A DNA stretch of 64,000 bases. It comes from Eubacteriales bacterium. GTDB lineage: Bacteria; Bacillota; Clostridia; Lachnospirales; Lachnospiraceae. The DNA is taken from NCBI GenBank assembly GCA_030524745.1, contig JAUNGC010000013.1, positions 1 to 64,000 on the forward strand. Direction: 5' to 3'. The notes beneath the pieces were generated by a model. The model had not been told where the DNA came from, did not search any database, and saw only the letters and a program-made list of their open reading frames with translations. How positions within the stretch are numbered: position 1 is the stretch's first letter; each line of letters starts with the position of its first letter. Below, one piece after another: positions 16,870 through 25,383 of this stretch. A program made the translations under genes and the position numbers.

Positions 16870-18117
16870 ATGAACGGAATCAACAGGAAGTATCAAATTG
16901 ATACGAAGGAGAACGAGAAGTTTCTGGAGGAAGTGAGGGAGAGTCTGTTTGGCTTCGGGCACAGATTTCCGTCGCCGGGGGGCGGTTCCTACTATTTGGG
17001 CGATGATGGTACGCCGTGGACCGACCGCAATCGTGAGACGTGGATTACCAGCCGCATGGTGCATGTGTACAGCCTGGCAGGTTTTCTGGGGCATCCGGGA
17101 AGCGGAGAACTGGCTGATGCAGGTCTGAAAGGTCTGACGGGGGAACTGCATGACACTGCAAACGGCGGATGGTATGCAGGATTGACGGCAGATGGAAAAA
17201 TTGTACCGAATAAACAGTGCTATGCGCATGCGTTTGTGATTCTGGCGGCATCTTCCGCAACGCTGGCGGGAAGACCGGGAGCGAAGGAATTGCTGGATGA
17301 GGCGCTTGCACTTTATGATCTTCGTTTCTGGAATGAGGAAGAAGGACTTTCCTGTGACACCTGGAATACGGAATTTACGGTATTGGACGACTACCGCGGA
17401 CTGAATGCGAATATGCATACGGTGGAAGCGTTTCTGGCGGCGGCGGACGTTACCGGCGACGAGAAATACCGCGTGAGAGCGGGACGCATTATCGATCATG
17501 TCGTTGGCTGGGCGGCAGACAATGCGTGGAGAATTCCGGAACATTTCACGAAGGAATGGGTGGCGGATCTGGAGTGTAATAAGGAGAAGCCGGACGACCA
17601 GTTCAAGCCGTATGGCGCTACGCCGGGACATGGCATTGAATGGGCGAGGCTGATTGCGCAGTGGGCGCTTTCCACCTATCCGGAGGATAAAGAAGCCGCA
17701 TCAAAATATATTGAAATTTCTGAAAACCTGTTTTGCAGAGCGATTGAAGACGCCTGGAATGCAGACGGCGCGCCCGGAATCGTGTATACGACGGACTGGG
17801 AAGGAAAACCGGTGGTTCATGACAGGATGCACTGGACGCTCGCAGAAGCGATCAATACTTCCGCAGTGTTGTATCATGTGACAGGAAAACAGAAATATGC
17901 GGATGACTACGAGCAGTTTATGAAATATCTGGATGAGAAGGTGCTGGATCATGTGAACGGTTCCTGGTTCCATCAGCTTGATCAGAATAACAATCTGATC
18001 GGTACCGTATGGCCGGGTAAGTCGGATCTGTATCATGCGGTGCAGGCGACGCTGATTCCGTACTATGCGCCGGATCTTTCCATTGCGCCTGCGGTGAAGA
18101 GCGGGAAGAAGGCATAA
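16870..18117 (+). CDS. AGE-family aldose-ketose isomerase (YihS-like)
   Basis: 415 residues across the whole (alpha/alpha)6 barrel. Conserved parts: TWITSRMVHVYS (R62), NGGWYAG, YRGLNANMHTVEAFL (H183), YGATPGHGIEWARL (H254), IVYTTDWEGKPVV and a late SDLYHAV histidine. These follow E. coli YihS closely in order and spacing. YihS-type enzymes isomerise mannose, lyxose or sulfoquinovose to the ketose. No sulfolytic or sugar-uptake genes lie nearby, so the substrate cannot be fixed. AAAGAAAAGGGG precedes the ATG; a strong terminator follows. Confidence 0.88.
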   Translation: MNGINRKYQIDTKENEKFLEEVRESLFGFGHRFPSPGGGSYYLGDDGTPWTDRNRETWITSRMVHVYSLAGFLGHPGSGELADAGLKGLTGELHDTANGGWYAGLTADGKIVPNKQCYAHAFVILAASSATLAGRPGAKELLDEALALYDLRFWNEEEGLSCDTWNTEFTVLDDYRGLNANMHTVEAFLAAADVTGDEKYRVRAGRIIDHVVGWAADNAWRIPEHFTKEWVADLECNKEKPDDQFKPYGATPGHGIEWARLIAQWALSTYPEDKEAASKYIEISENLFCRAIEDAWNADGAPGIVYTTDWEGKPVVHDRMHWTLAEAINTSAVLYHVTGKQKYADDYEQFMKYLDEKVLDHVNGSWFHQLDQNNNLIGTVWPGKSDLYHAVQATLIPYYAPDLSIAPAVKSGKKA

Positions 18118-18133
18118 GGAAATACAGAGTAAG

Positions 18134-18168
18134 ACGGCTCAGAACTTGCTGGTTTTGAGCCGTTTTTT
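18134..18168 (+). terminator. Rho-independent terminator after the sugar isomerase gene
   Basis: A 12-bp stem, ACGGCTCAGAAC (18134-18145) with GTTTTGAGCCGT (18152-18163, one G-U pair), loop of 6, then six T. Confidence 0.9.
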
Positions 18169-18233
18169 ATCGGCGCGTGCGTATTGGAGAAATGGATGAA
18201 AATCCGGAATAACCATACAGGGAAGGAGCGAAT

Positions 18234-19937
18234 ATGAAAGATTTTACGTTTGAAACAATGGAATATGTCCGCCCGGATTATAACGGGTTGAAGCGCATCT
18301 GGGAGGAAGCGGCCGGGCGGGTCCGCAATGCGAAGGAATATGCGGAAGTAAAAGCGGCTATGCAGGAAGTGAATGAAGCATCGGACCGGTTTATGACCAT
18401 GTATTCCGTTTGCAATATCCGCAATACGCTGGACACAACGGACGAATACTATGAAAAAGAACTGGAATATAATCAAAATACATATCCGACAGTCATGGAA
18501 GCGGGCATGCAGTATGAGCGCGCGGTTTTGGCGAGTCCTTTTGCAGGACAACTGGAAGCGGAATACGGCAAAGAACTCCTGGTTTCCATGCAGCGGGATC
18601 TGGACAGCTTCAATCCGGCGCTGGTCCCCTTCATGCAGAAAGAAGCGGAACTCACGACGCGTTATCAGAAGTTGATGGCGACGGCGCAGATTCCCTTCAG
18701 GGGAGAGGTTTACAATCTGTATGGCATACAGAAGTTTTTTGGAGACCCTGACAGAGCGATCCGGAAGGAAGCCTTTGCGGCATATTCCGACTTTTATTGC
18801 GGAAATGAGGCGGAGATGGAAGAGATCTTTTCACAATTGGTGGAAATCCGCAATGAAATGGGAAAAGCGCTGGGCTATGAAAACTACATTCCGCTGGGAT
18901 ATAAACAGCAGGGCAGAAGCGACTATGGACAGAAGGAGGTAGAAGCGTTCCGGAAACAGGTGCGGGAAGAAATCGTGCCCTTATGTGAGAAACTCTATCA
19001 GGCGCAGGCAAAGCGCATCGGTGTGGATGAAATTAAAGTTTATGATGAAAAGTTCGTGTTCCCGGACGGAAATGCGGTACCGGCCGGAGATGACGATTAT
19101 ATGATCGAACAGGCGAGAATCATGTATCATGACATGAGCCCGGAGACCGGAGAATTCATCGATTTCATGATCGATCATAAGCTGATGGATTTAAAGAACA
19201 GGCCCAACAAAGCGTCTACCGGATATATGACTTTCCTTCCCGACTATAAAGCGCCCTATGTATTTTCCTGCTTCAACCATACCATTTTTGATATGCAGGT
19301 GTTGAGCCACGAATTGGGACATGCGTTTGCAGGTTATCAGGCAATGCGCCATCAGCCGGTTTCCGCTTATTACAGCGAATCAACAGATATTGCGGAGATT
19401 CACTCCATGTCCATGGAACAGTTTGCATACCCTTATGCGGAGCAGTTTTTCGGAAAAGATGCGGATAAGTACCGTTTTGCGCACCTGCAGGAGGCGGTTA
19501 CCTTCGTGCCTTTCGGCGTGGCGGTGGATGAATTCCAGCATATCGTGTATGCGCATCCGGAACTTACGCCGAAGGAACGCACTTATGAATGGCATAAGCT
19601 GGAAGAAAAATATATGCCGTGGCGAAAGTATGAGGACGATGCGTTCATGGAACGCGGCGGCTACTGGTATCATAAGCTGCATATTTTCCTTTATCCGTTT
19701 TACTATATCAATTACACGCTGACGACCATGGGTGCGATGGAATTCAAAAAGCGCTATGAAGAGGACCGCAGCGCGGCCTGGAAGGATTATCTTAACCTCT
19801 GCAACGCGGGCGGCAGCCAGAGTTACCTGGGATTGCTGAAGGTTGCAAATCTGTCCGTGCCTTTTGAAGAGGGCAGCGTCAGAAAGGCGATTTCTTATAC
19901 GAAGGAAATTTTGCTGAAAGCGATTGGGGAAGAGTGA
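18234..19937 (+). CDS. M3 family oligoendopeptidase (PepF-like)
   Basis: 567 residues, the usual size for PepF/M3B peptidases. The zinc site is LSHELGHAFAGYQ with H359 and H363 as ligands and E360 as catalyst; a further Glu in TDIAEIHSMSMEQF is the third ligand. Other family marks are FSCFNHTIFDMQVL and FYYINYTLTTMGAMEF. It cleaves oligopeptides in the cytosol. GGAAGGAGCG precedes the ATG. The next gene starts 1 base after its stop. Confidence 0.93.
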   Translation: MKDFTFETMEYVRPDYNGLKRIWEEAAGRVRNAKEYAEVKAAMQEVNEASDRFMTMYSVCNIRNTLDTTDEYYEKELEYNQNTYPTVMEAGMQYERAVLASPFAGQLEAEYGKELLVSMQRDLDSFNPALVPFMQKEAELTTRYQKLMATAQIPFRGEVYNLYGIQKFFGDPDRAIRKEAFAAYSDFYCGNEAEMEEIFSQLVEIRNEMGKALGYENYIPLGYKQQGRSDYGQKEVEAFRKQVREEIVPLCEKLYQAQAKRIGVDEIKVYDEKFVFPDGNAVPAGDDDYMIEQARIMYHDMSPETGEFIDFMIDHKLMDLKNRPNKASTGYMTFLPDYKAPYVFSCFNHTIFDMQVLSHELGHAFAGYQAMRHQPVSAYYSESTDIAEIHSMSMEQFAYPYAEQFFGKDADKYRFAHLQEAVTFVPFGVAVDEFQHIVYAHPELTPKERTYEWHKLEEKYMPWRKYEDDAFMERGGYWYHKLHIFLYPFYYINYTLTTMGAMEFKKRYEEDRSAAWKDYLNLCNAGGSQSYLGLLKVANLSVPFEEGSVRKAISYTKEILLKAIGEE

Positions 19938-19938
19938 T

Positions 19939-21588
19939 ATGAGAAAGGAAGATCCTGTATACATCACCGGACACCGTCATCCGGATACAGATTCGATTGC
20001 GTCGTCGATTGCGTATGCGTTTTTCAAACGCTCTATGGGCGTGCAGGCGGTTCCCTGCCGGCTGGGCGCTTTGAATGAAGAAACGCGCTATCTGCTTTCG
20101 CGCTTTGGGTTCCAGGAGCCCGTATTATTACAGGATGCCCGGATGAAGCTTTCGGAGATCGCAATGGATGCTCCGGTTTCCATCACGCCGGATACGACCA
20201 TTTATGAAACTTTACAGATCATGCAAAGGGATAACCGCGCTTATTGCGGCGTGGTGGATGAAAAGCAGCGGCTTGTGGGACTGGTGACAAAATCCGATAT
20301 TGCGGTGGTTGGCCTTGGGGATACGGCAATGTCCATTGAAATTCTGGCGCAGACGGCAACGGAAAATATCCGGAAAACGATCAACGGCACGATCGTTTAT
20401 GATGATGAGCAGGCATATATCAACGGAAAGGTCAGCATTGTCGCCATGACCGAACTGGATCATCTGGAGCGGTATGATGTGAAAGACCGGATTGTGATTG
20501 TCGGGGCAAATACGGAAGCGCAGCAGAAAATCATCCGGCTCGGCGCCGGAATGCTGATTGTGGTGTGGGCCGAGCAGATTGAGGAAAGCGTGATTCGGAC
20601 AGCGAAAGAATATCATTGTCCGATTATCCGCTCCGGGCACGGCAGCATGAATACGTCCCGTTATCTGTATTTCGCTCCGGCTGTGGAACGGATTATGAAG
20701 AAAAATCTGGTGTCTTTTCACTCCAATGAACTGGCGGAGGATGCGGGGGCCAAGATGCTTAAGAGCCGTTACCGCGTTTATCCGGTAACCGATCAGGAAA
20801 ACCGGCTCGTGGGTTATATTTCCAGATACCACATCATGAATTCCCGGAAACGTAAGCTGATTCTGGTGGATCACAATGAGTTTTCCCAATCGGTCAACGC
20901 GGTGGAGAAGGGCGAAGTGCTGGAAGTGATTGACCATCACCGGATCAATGATTTTTCCACGTCCGGTCCGGTGGCGTTCCGCAATGAAATTGTAGGTTCC
21001 ACGGCGACCATCGTTGCCACGATTTTCCGGGAGAACCAGATCCCGATACCTGACAGGCTGGCCGGGCTGCTTTTGGGAGCGATTTTGTCGGACACGATGA
21101 ATTTTCATTCCCCGACCACGACGCAGCGGGATAAATCTGCCGCCAATATTCTGGCTGCCATTGCGGACCTGGATGTGGATACCTTTGCAGAAGAATTGTT
21201 TACGGTCACGTCCAATCAGGATCAGGTCAGCTTTTCCGATATGATCAATCAGGATTTAAAAGTTTATGACATTCATTCCTGTAAAGTTTCCGTTTCACAG
21301 GTGATTGTTCCGTCCGCAAAGGAGATGCGGGCGGATGCGAGGGAAATTGTGGGTGCGCTGGAGCATTTCGTGCAAAAGAAAAGAATCGATCTGGCGGTTT
21401 TGGCATTTACCAGCATTTTGGAAAACGGCTCTGTCATCTATGCGGGCGGGGCCCGCTCTGCCTGGGCGGCGGAGGCTTTTCCGGATGAGGAGGGAAAAGA
21501 ACACACTTTTCAGGAGAAGCTGCTTTCCCGAAAACAGCAGATTCTTCCGGCGCTTACTGCCGTGATAACGGATTATATGGGCGGGTGA
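19939..21588 (+). CDS. CBS-DRTGG family II manganese-dependent inorganic pyrophosphatase
   Basis: 549 residues. The N-terminal DHH-domain half begins with YITGHRHPDTDS (H-x-P-D-x-D metal motif). It is interrupted by CBS sequences (about 65-120 and 240-300) around a DRTGG-like insert. The phosphoesterase resumes with KLILVDHNEFSQSVNAV, the DHH triad in VIDHHRIND, and the DHHA2 end. CBS-PPases hydrolyse pyrophosphate under control of adenine nucleotides and, with DRTGG, diadenosine polyphosphates. ATG 19939 was preferred to a TTG 15 bases earlier because GGGGAAGAG precedes it. Confidence 0.9.
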   Translation: MRKEDPVYITGHRHPDTDSIASSIAYAFFKRSMGVQAVPCRLGALNEETRYLLSRFGFQEPVLLQDARMKLSEIAMDAPVSITPDTTIYETLQIMQRDNRAYCGVVDEKQRLVGLVTKSDIAVVGLGDTAMSIEILAQTATENIRKTINGTIVYDDEQAYINGKVSIVAMTELDHLERYDVKDRIVIVGANTEAQQKIIRLGAGMLIVVWAEQIEESVIRTAKEYHCPIIRSGHGSMNTSRYLYFAPAVERIMKKNLVSFHSNELAEDAGAKMLKSRYRVYPVTDQENRLVGYISRYHIMNSRKRKLILVDHNEFSQSVNAVEKGEVLEVIDHHRINDFSTSGPVAFRNEIVGSTATIVATIFRENQIPIPDRLAGLLLGAILSDTMNFHSPTTTQRDKSAANILAAIADLDVDTFAEELFTVTSNQDQVSFSDMINQDLKVYDIHSCKVSVSQVIVPSAKEMRADAREIVGALEHFVQKKRIDLAVLAFTSILENGSVIYAGGARSAWAAEAFPDEEGKEHTFQEKLLSRKQQILPALTAVITDYMGG

Positions 21589-21599
21589 GAAGCGAACTT

Positions 21600-22919
21600 T
21601 TAGTCCGCATCCGCTTTCCAGCGCCTGATTTGTTCCAGCTTTTCTTTTGCGGCGGCTTCCATTCCCTGATCGGTTGGGCGGTAATAACGCCTGCCCTTTA
21701 AGGAATCAGGGAGACATGGCATTTTGGCCACTTTTTCTTCCGTATCGTGCGCATATTGATAGCCTTCCCCGTAATGAAGATTTCCCATAAGCTGCGTGAC
21801 CGCGTTGCGCAGATGGAGCGGAACGGGTTCGGCGATCATGCGCCCGGCGTCCAGCTTGCATTCCTCATAGCCGGCGTAAAGTGCGTTGGACTTGGGAGCC
21901 ATGGACAGATAAACTACCGCGTGAGCAAGATTCACATTACACTCAGGCATGCCGATAAAATGGCATGCCTGATATGCGTTCACCGCAACGGTGAGCGCCT
22001 GGCTGTCCGCCATGCCCACATCTTCGCTTGCAAAACGGATGAGACGGCGCGCCACATAGAGGGGGTCCTCGCCGGCTTCCAGCATCCGGGACAGCCAGTA
22101 CATGGCGGCGTCGGGGTCCGTATTCCGCATGGATTTATGAAGGGCGGAAATCAGGTTATAGTGTTCTTCGCCATTTTTATCGTAAAGCAGGGACTTTTTG
22201 CTGATGCACTGTTCCAAGCCCTCTTTGGTCACGGTGATTTGACCGGGGGAGATATTGCCGTTGGTGATCGCCATTTCCAGCGTATTTAAGGCGGTGCGGG
22301 CGTCTCCGTTTGCAAAGGCGGCGATTGCGTAAAGCAGTTCCTCCGTTATCTCAATTCTGGTATTGCCGTATCCTTTCGGGCTGTGGATGGCATTTTTCAG
22401 AAGGCAGACCAGATCATCCGCACTGAGCGCCTGCAGCACAAAAACCTTGCAGCGGGAGAGCAGCGCGGCGTTGATCTCAAAGGAGGGATTCTCTGTGGTG
22501 GCGCCGATTAAAATAATGCTGCCTTTTTCCACATAGGGAAGAAAAGCGTCCTGCTGCGCTTTGTTGAAACGGTGAATTTCGTCCACAAACAGAACGGTCT
22601 TTAAGCCCATGATGCGGCCGTTTTCCGCCTGGGCCATGACCTCTTTGATTTCTTTGATGCCGCTGGTGACGGCGCTGAAATTGATGAAGGACGCATGCGT
22701 CCGCTTCGCAATGATGTTGGCTAAAGTTGTTTTGCCGACGCCGGGAGGTCCCCAGAAAATCATGGAAGAAATCTGGTCGTGATCGATCAGGTGCCGGAGC
22801 AGTTTTCCCTCACCGAGCAGATGCTTCTGACCTGCAAAATCCGCCAGAGATTCCGGACGAAGCCTGCTTGCCAGAGGGGTAGAAGCGATTGGTGCGTCAA
22901 AAAGTGATAATTGTTCCAT
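21600..22919 (-). CDS. rarA: Replication-associated recombination protein A (RarA/MgsA)
   Basis: 439 residues. AAA+ ATPase with Walker A GPPGVGKT (57-64), Walker B FVDEIHRF (111-118), sensor I GATTENPSFEIN and the MgsA C-terminal domain (DPDAAMYWLSRMLEAGEDPLY, AHAVVYLSMAPKSNALY). It acts at stalled replication forks with SSB. The start is the ATG whose complement ends at 22919. It converges with the pyrophosphatase gene. Its 5' side holds a long palindrome and a LexA-like site. Confidence 0.95.
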   Translation of the reverse strand: MEQLSLFDAPIASTPLASRLRPESLADFAGQKHLLGEGKLLRHLIDHDQISSMIFWGPPGVGKTTLANIIAKRTHASFINFSAVTSGIKEIKEVMAQAENGRIMGLKTVLFVDEIHRFNKAQQDAFLPYVEKGSIILIGATTENPSFEINAALLSRCKVFVLQALSADDLVCLLKNAIHSPKGYGNTRIEITEELLYAIAAFANGDARTALNTLEMAITNGNISPGQITVTKEGLEQCISKKSLLYDKNGEEHYNLISALHKSMRNTDPDAAMYWLSRMLEAGEDPLYVARRLIRFASEDVGMADSQALTVAVNAYQACHFIGMPECNVNLAHAVVYLSMAPKSNALYAGYEECKLDAGRMIAEPVPLHLRNAVTQLMGNLHYGEGYQYAHDTEEKVAKMPCLPDSLKGRRYYRPTDQGMEAAAKEKLEQIRRWKADAD

Positions 22920-22957
22920 AAAAGTCTCCGTTTCTTTACGCGATCGGGCATGCCGGG

Positions 22958-23026
22958 CGCTTCCGGTTTGGAGGTGCCCTTCCCGGCCGCCGTCTCTGCC
23001 GGGAAGGGGCTGGCTAACCGGAAGCG
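22958..23026. repeat. Large two-tier palindrome in the rarA upstream region
   Basis: The outer arms CGCTTCCGGTT (22958-22968) and AACCGGAAGCG (23016-23026) pair over 11 bp. Inside them CCCTTCCCGG (22977-22986) pairs with CCGGGAAGGG (22999-23008). The element is GC-rich and has no T-run on either side. As RNA it would sit in the rarA 5' leader; as DNA it could form a cruciform or be a mobile repeat. Confidence 0.7.
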
Positions 23027-23089
23027 TTCGGCCTGCGGAAAGTGAGTGTGCGCCCGCCGTTCTTTTAAACAGCCCGACATTCTTTTAAA

Positions 23090-23118
23090 TTGAATCAAAT
23101 GGGAAACTATGCTATACT
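23090..23118 (+). promoter_or_regulatory. Sigma-A promoter candidate for the LytTR regulator gene
   Basis: TTGAAT (23090-23095), 17-base spacer, TATACT (23113-23118). It points toward the regulator gene with a leader of about 150 bases. The gap 22920-23275 holds this promoter, the palindrome and the LexA-like box, and no further gene. Confidence 0.65.
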
Positions 23119-23136
23119 GTTTCTATAAAGAAATTA

Positions 23137-23148
23137 GAACAAATGTTC
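23137..23148. promoter_or_regulatory. LexA-like operator (GAAC-N4-GTTC)
   Basis: GAACAAATGTTC, a perfect dyad inside AGAACAAATGTTCT. It fits the Gram-positive SOS box GAACRNRYGTTY. It lies about 20 bases downstream of the -10 box of the rightward promoter and 218 bases from the rarA start, between the two divergent genes. Confidence 0.5.
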
Positions 23149-23275
23149 TGAAATGATATTACCATGTAGAAAGTGTTCTGTCAAGAAGAGGAAGTTTTTC
23201 TGTTTGTCAAACGAATGGAAATTGTTATCAGTTTAGCCGGGGCTGCGCAGCCTGATAAGCCGGAGGTTCTGTTTT

Positions 23276-24001
23276 ATGCTTCATATTACGATTTGCGATG
23301 ATGAGCCGGTTCAGCTTTCTTTGCTGGAAGCGTTTGTGACGGACTGGGCGAGACAAAAGAATGCGGAAATTAAAATTGATCTTTGTAAGAACGCGGATCA
23401 GTTTCTTTTTTTATGGGAAGAAAAGAAAGATATCGATATTTTGCTGCTCGATATCGAGATGCCCGGCATGAACGGGGTTCTGTTGGCTCATAAGCTGAGA
23501 GATATGGGAGAAAACCTGCAGATCCTGTTCGTGACCGGGATGACGGAATTTGTGCTGGAAGGATACGACGTGGACGCGGTTTCCTATCTGCTCAAGCCAG
23601 TGAGAAGGGAACGGCTTTTTGCCTGTCTGGATAAAGCGCGGGCGCGCTGTGGACAAAAGGAACCGGAACTTTTGCTGGAAAGCGCCGGAGAACTGGTCAG
23701 GGTGAAGCTTATGGATATCAGCTATCTGGAAAGTCTGGGGCATGACACGATAGTGCATTGTCTAAGCAGGACGGAGCCGGTCCGGTGCAAAACAGGAATT
23801 TTGCAGATGGAACGCAGACTGCAGCAGGAAAGCGAATCCTTTTTTAAAATTCATAGATCCTGTCTGATCAATCTGGCGCATGTGGAGCGGATCACCCGGA
23901 AAGAAGTGCAGATGGAAACATCGGAACGGCTTCCGATAGCCCGCGGCAGGTGGGAGGAACTGAACCGGGCATATTTAAACTATTACAGAAGAAACGGATA
24001 G
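23276..24001 (+). CDS. LytTR-type response regulator (AgrA/VirR-like)
   Basis: 241 residues. Receiver domain with acidic pair D8-D9, phosphoacceptor D59 in ILLLDIEMPG and K107 in YLLKPVRR. A LytTR DNA-binding domain covers about 145-238 (DISYLESLGHDTIVHC, FFKIHRSCLINLAHVERI). It is phosphorylated by the kinase encoded next and should bind direct repeats in target promoters. GGAGG lies ahead of the ATG. Regulators of this class usually control peptide signalling, bacteriocin or transport genes, which fits the ABC genes downstream. Confidence 0.93.
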   Translation: MLHITICDDEPVQLSLLEAFVTDWARQKNAEIKIDLCKNADQFLFLWEEKKDIDILLLDIEMPGMNGVLLAHKLRDMGENLQILFVTGMTEFVLEGYDVDAVSYLLKPVRRERLFACLDKARARCGQKEPELLLESAGELVRVKLMDISYLESLGHDTIVHCLSRTEPVRCKTGILQMERRLQQESESFFKIHRSCLINLAHVERITRKEVQMETSERLPIARGRWEELNRAYLNYYRRNG

Positions 24002-24037
24002 CGGTTGCATTTTGCGGCGCTGATAGCGGAGGTTGGG

Positions 24038-25243
24038 ATGCTGAAAGCCTGTTTTTATGCCATGTGGCTGATATTGTACAATTATTATATGGAGCAGATC
24101 GGCACGATTCAGAAAGGATGGGGACGGCGCGCGGCGCTGATGGGCCTTGGCGCTGCTTTGCTGATGCTGTCCGTCTGGCTGCCGGGGGTGTTGGCATGGC
24201 TTCTTGTGAGCGGGCTGATGGCGCTGTATGATCTGTTTTTTGATGAAGAACCGTTTCGGAGTCAGTGGTGGAAGGTACTGGCCGCAGGAATCTGTTTTGC
24301 GGCGGCGTCTGCCTTTCCGGCGGACTTTTATTTTCTGGCAAACGGGCCGCTTTTATTTCTCATATTTTTGTTTCTGGCGGCAAAGAGAGAGTATCTGCGC
24401 CTTTCCAATGGGATTCTGACGGGTATTTTATATTGTCTTTTTACCGGCTTTTTATGGCTGATCGGGTACGGCTTGTCAGGTAAATGCGGATGGGAGATAA
24501 ATTTCTCAAACGGTTTGATGTGGGGCGGCATTTTGATGGAAGCGCTGTTGTTTCTGGTGGTGGAGGGCACGCTTTTTTCCTATAAAAAGGGCTTTGAATT
24601 TCAGACGGAGCGGTTTTGTCAGGATGTGATGGGACATCAGTATGAGGAAATCAAAAGCATCTATATGAATATGCGGGGCTGGAGACATGATTATCATAAT
24701 CATTTGCAGGTGCTGAAAGCGCAGCTTGCGCTGGGCAATCAGGAAGAAGCGGAGCAATATCTGGACGAGTTGGAGCAGGATCTGGACAGAGTGGATACCT
24801 ATGTGAAATCGGGCAATCTGATGGTGGATGCGATCTTAAACAGCAAGCTTTCGCTGGCGCAGCAGCGGCAGATCGCCGTAAACTGTAAGGCGCAGGTGCC
24901 GGAAGAACTGTCTGTGGAGGATGTGGATCTGTGCGTAATTCTGGGTAATTTACTGGATAATGCGCTGGAAGCCTGCGAACAGATTCCGGTTGAACAGCGT
25001 TTTTTGAGGATCTATATGATTGTGAACAAAAGTCAGCTTTACCTGTCCGTGCAGAATGCGGCAAAGGAAGAGTTGGACTTTGACGAAAGGAATTATATCA
25101 CGAATAAGCGGGGAAACCATGGTTTCGGCATGAAACGGGTCAAGGCTGTGGTGGATAAATATGAGGGATATTTAAATCTGGCGAACGAGCCGGGCATTTT
25201 TGCGGCGGAGGTTACAATGCCGCTGGAGGATTGCATTTCGTGA
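24038..25243 (+). CDS. GHKL-type sensor histidine kinase (AgrC-like)
   Basis: 401 residues from ATG 24038, chosen because GGAGG (24028-24032) is 5 bases ahead; a TTG at 24005 is a weaker option. About the first 185 residues are multiple membrane helices, then a dimerisation helix with the phospho-His motif WRHDYHNHLQVLKAQL, then the ATPase domain with N-box VILGNLLDNALEAC and GNHGFGMKRVKAVV. This is the peptide-sensing AgrC layout. Its stop overlaps a GTG of a small ORF by 4 bases. Confidence 0.92.
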   Translation: MLKACFYAMWLILYNYYMEQIGTIQKGWGRRAALMGLGAALLMLSVWLPGVLAWLLVSGLMALYDLFFDEEPFRSQWWKVLAAGICFAAASAFPADFYFLANGPLLFLIFLFLAAKREYLRLSNGILTGILYCLFTGFLWLIGYGLSGKCGWEINFSNGLMWGGILMEALLFLVVEGTLFSYKKGFEFQTERFCQDVMGHQYEEIKSIYMNMRGWRHDYHNHLQVLKAQLALGNQEEAEQYLDELEQDLDRVDTYVKSGNLMVDAILNSKLSLAQQRQIAVNCKAQVPEELSVEDVDLCVILGNLLDNALEACEQIPVEQRFLRIYMIVNKSQLYLSVQNAAKEELDFDERNYITNKRGNHGFGMKRVKAVVDKYEGYLNLANEPGIFAAEVTMPLEDCIS

Positions 25244-25353
25244 AAAAAATCGGACATTTCGTGCGGGAATTCCCCAAAACGGGAATTCCTGATTTATTTT
25301 ATAGACAGCCGCAGCCGGAAATGTTGTGTGCACACGGCGTGGAAGGCGGGTAA
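25240..25353 (+). CDS. Candidate 37-residue peptide coupled to the kinase gene
   Basis: GTG 25240 overlaps the kinase TGA (GTGA). GGAGGA at 25225-25230 stands 9 bases ahead, a near-ideal ribosome binding site. The frame gives a 37-residue peptide beginning MKKIGHFVREF, with a Pro-rich centre (YRQPQPEM), a single Cys at position 30 and a Gly-Gly end, stopping at TAA 25351. It sits between a peptide-type two-component system and two ABC exporters, where a signal peptide or modified-peptide precursor would be expected. It does not match AgrD-type autoinducers I know. Chance open frames of this length occur, so coding status is moderate. Confidence 0.45.
   Translation: MKKIGHFVREFPKTGIPDLFYRQPQPEMLCAHGVEGG
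25266..25289 (+). other. Strong hairpin inside the small ORF
   Basis: GGAATTCCC (25266-25274) pairs with GGGAATTCC (25281-25289) around the loop CAAAAC. No T-run follows. In the mRNA it lies about 95 bases ahead of the first ABC gene and could act in attenuation, processing or translational coupling. Confidence 0.55.
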
Positions 25354-25383
25354 AGGAAGAGGCGGAAAGGGGAAAGACTGCGG

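Noticed and set aside
23176-23210. Direct repeats CTGTCAA / TTGTCAA as LytTR operator
   Set aside because: Their 26-base spacing does not match the usual two-turn spacing of LytTR sites, and the match to the consensus is weak.
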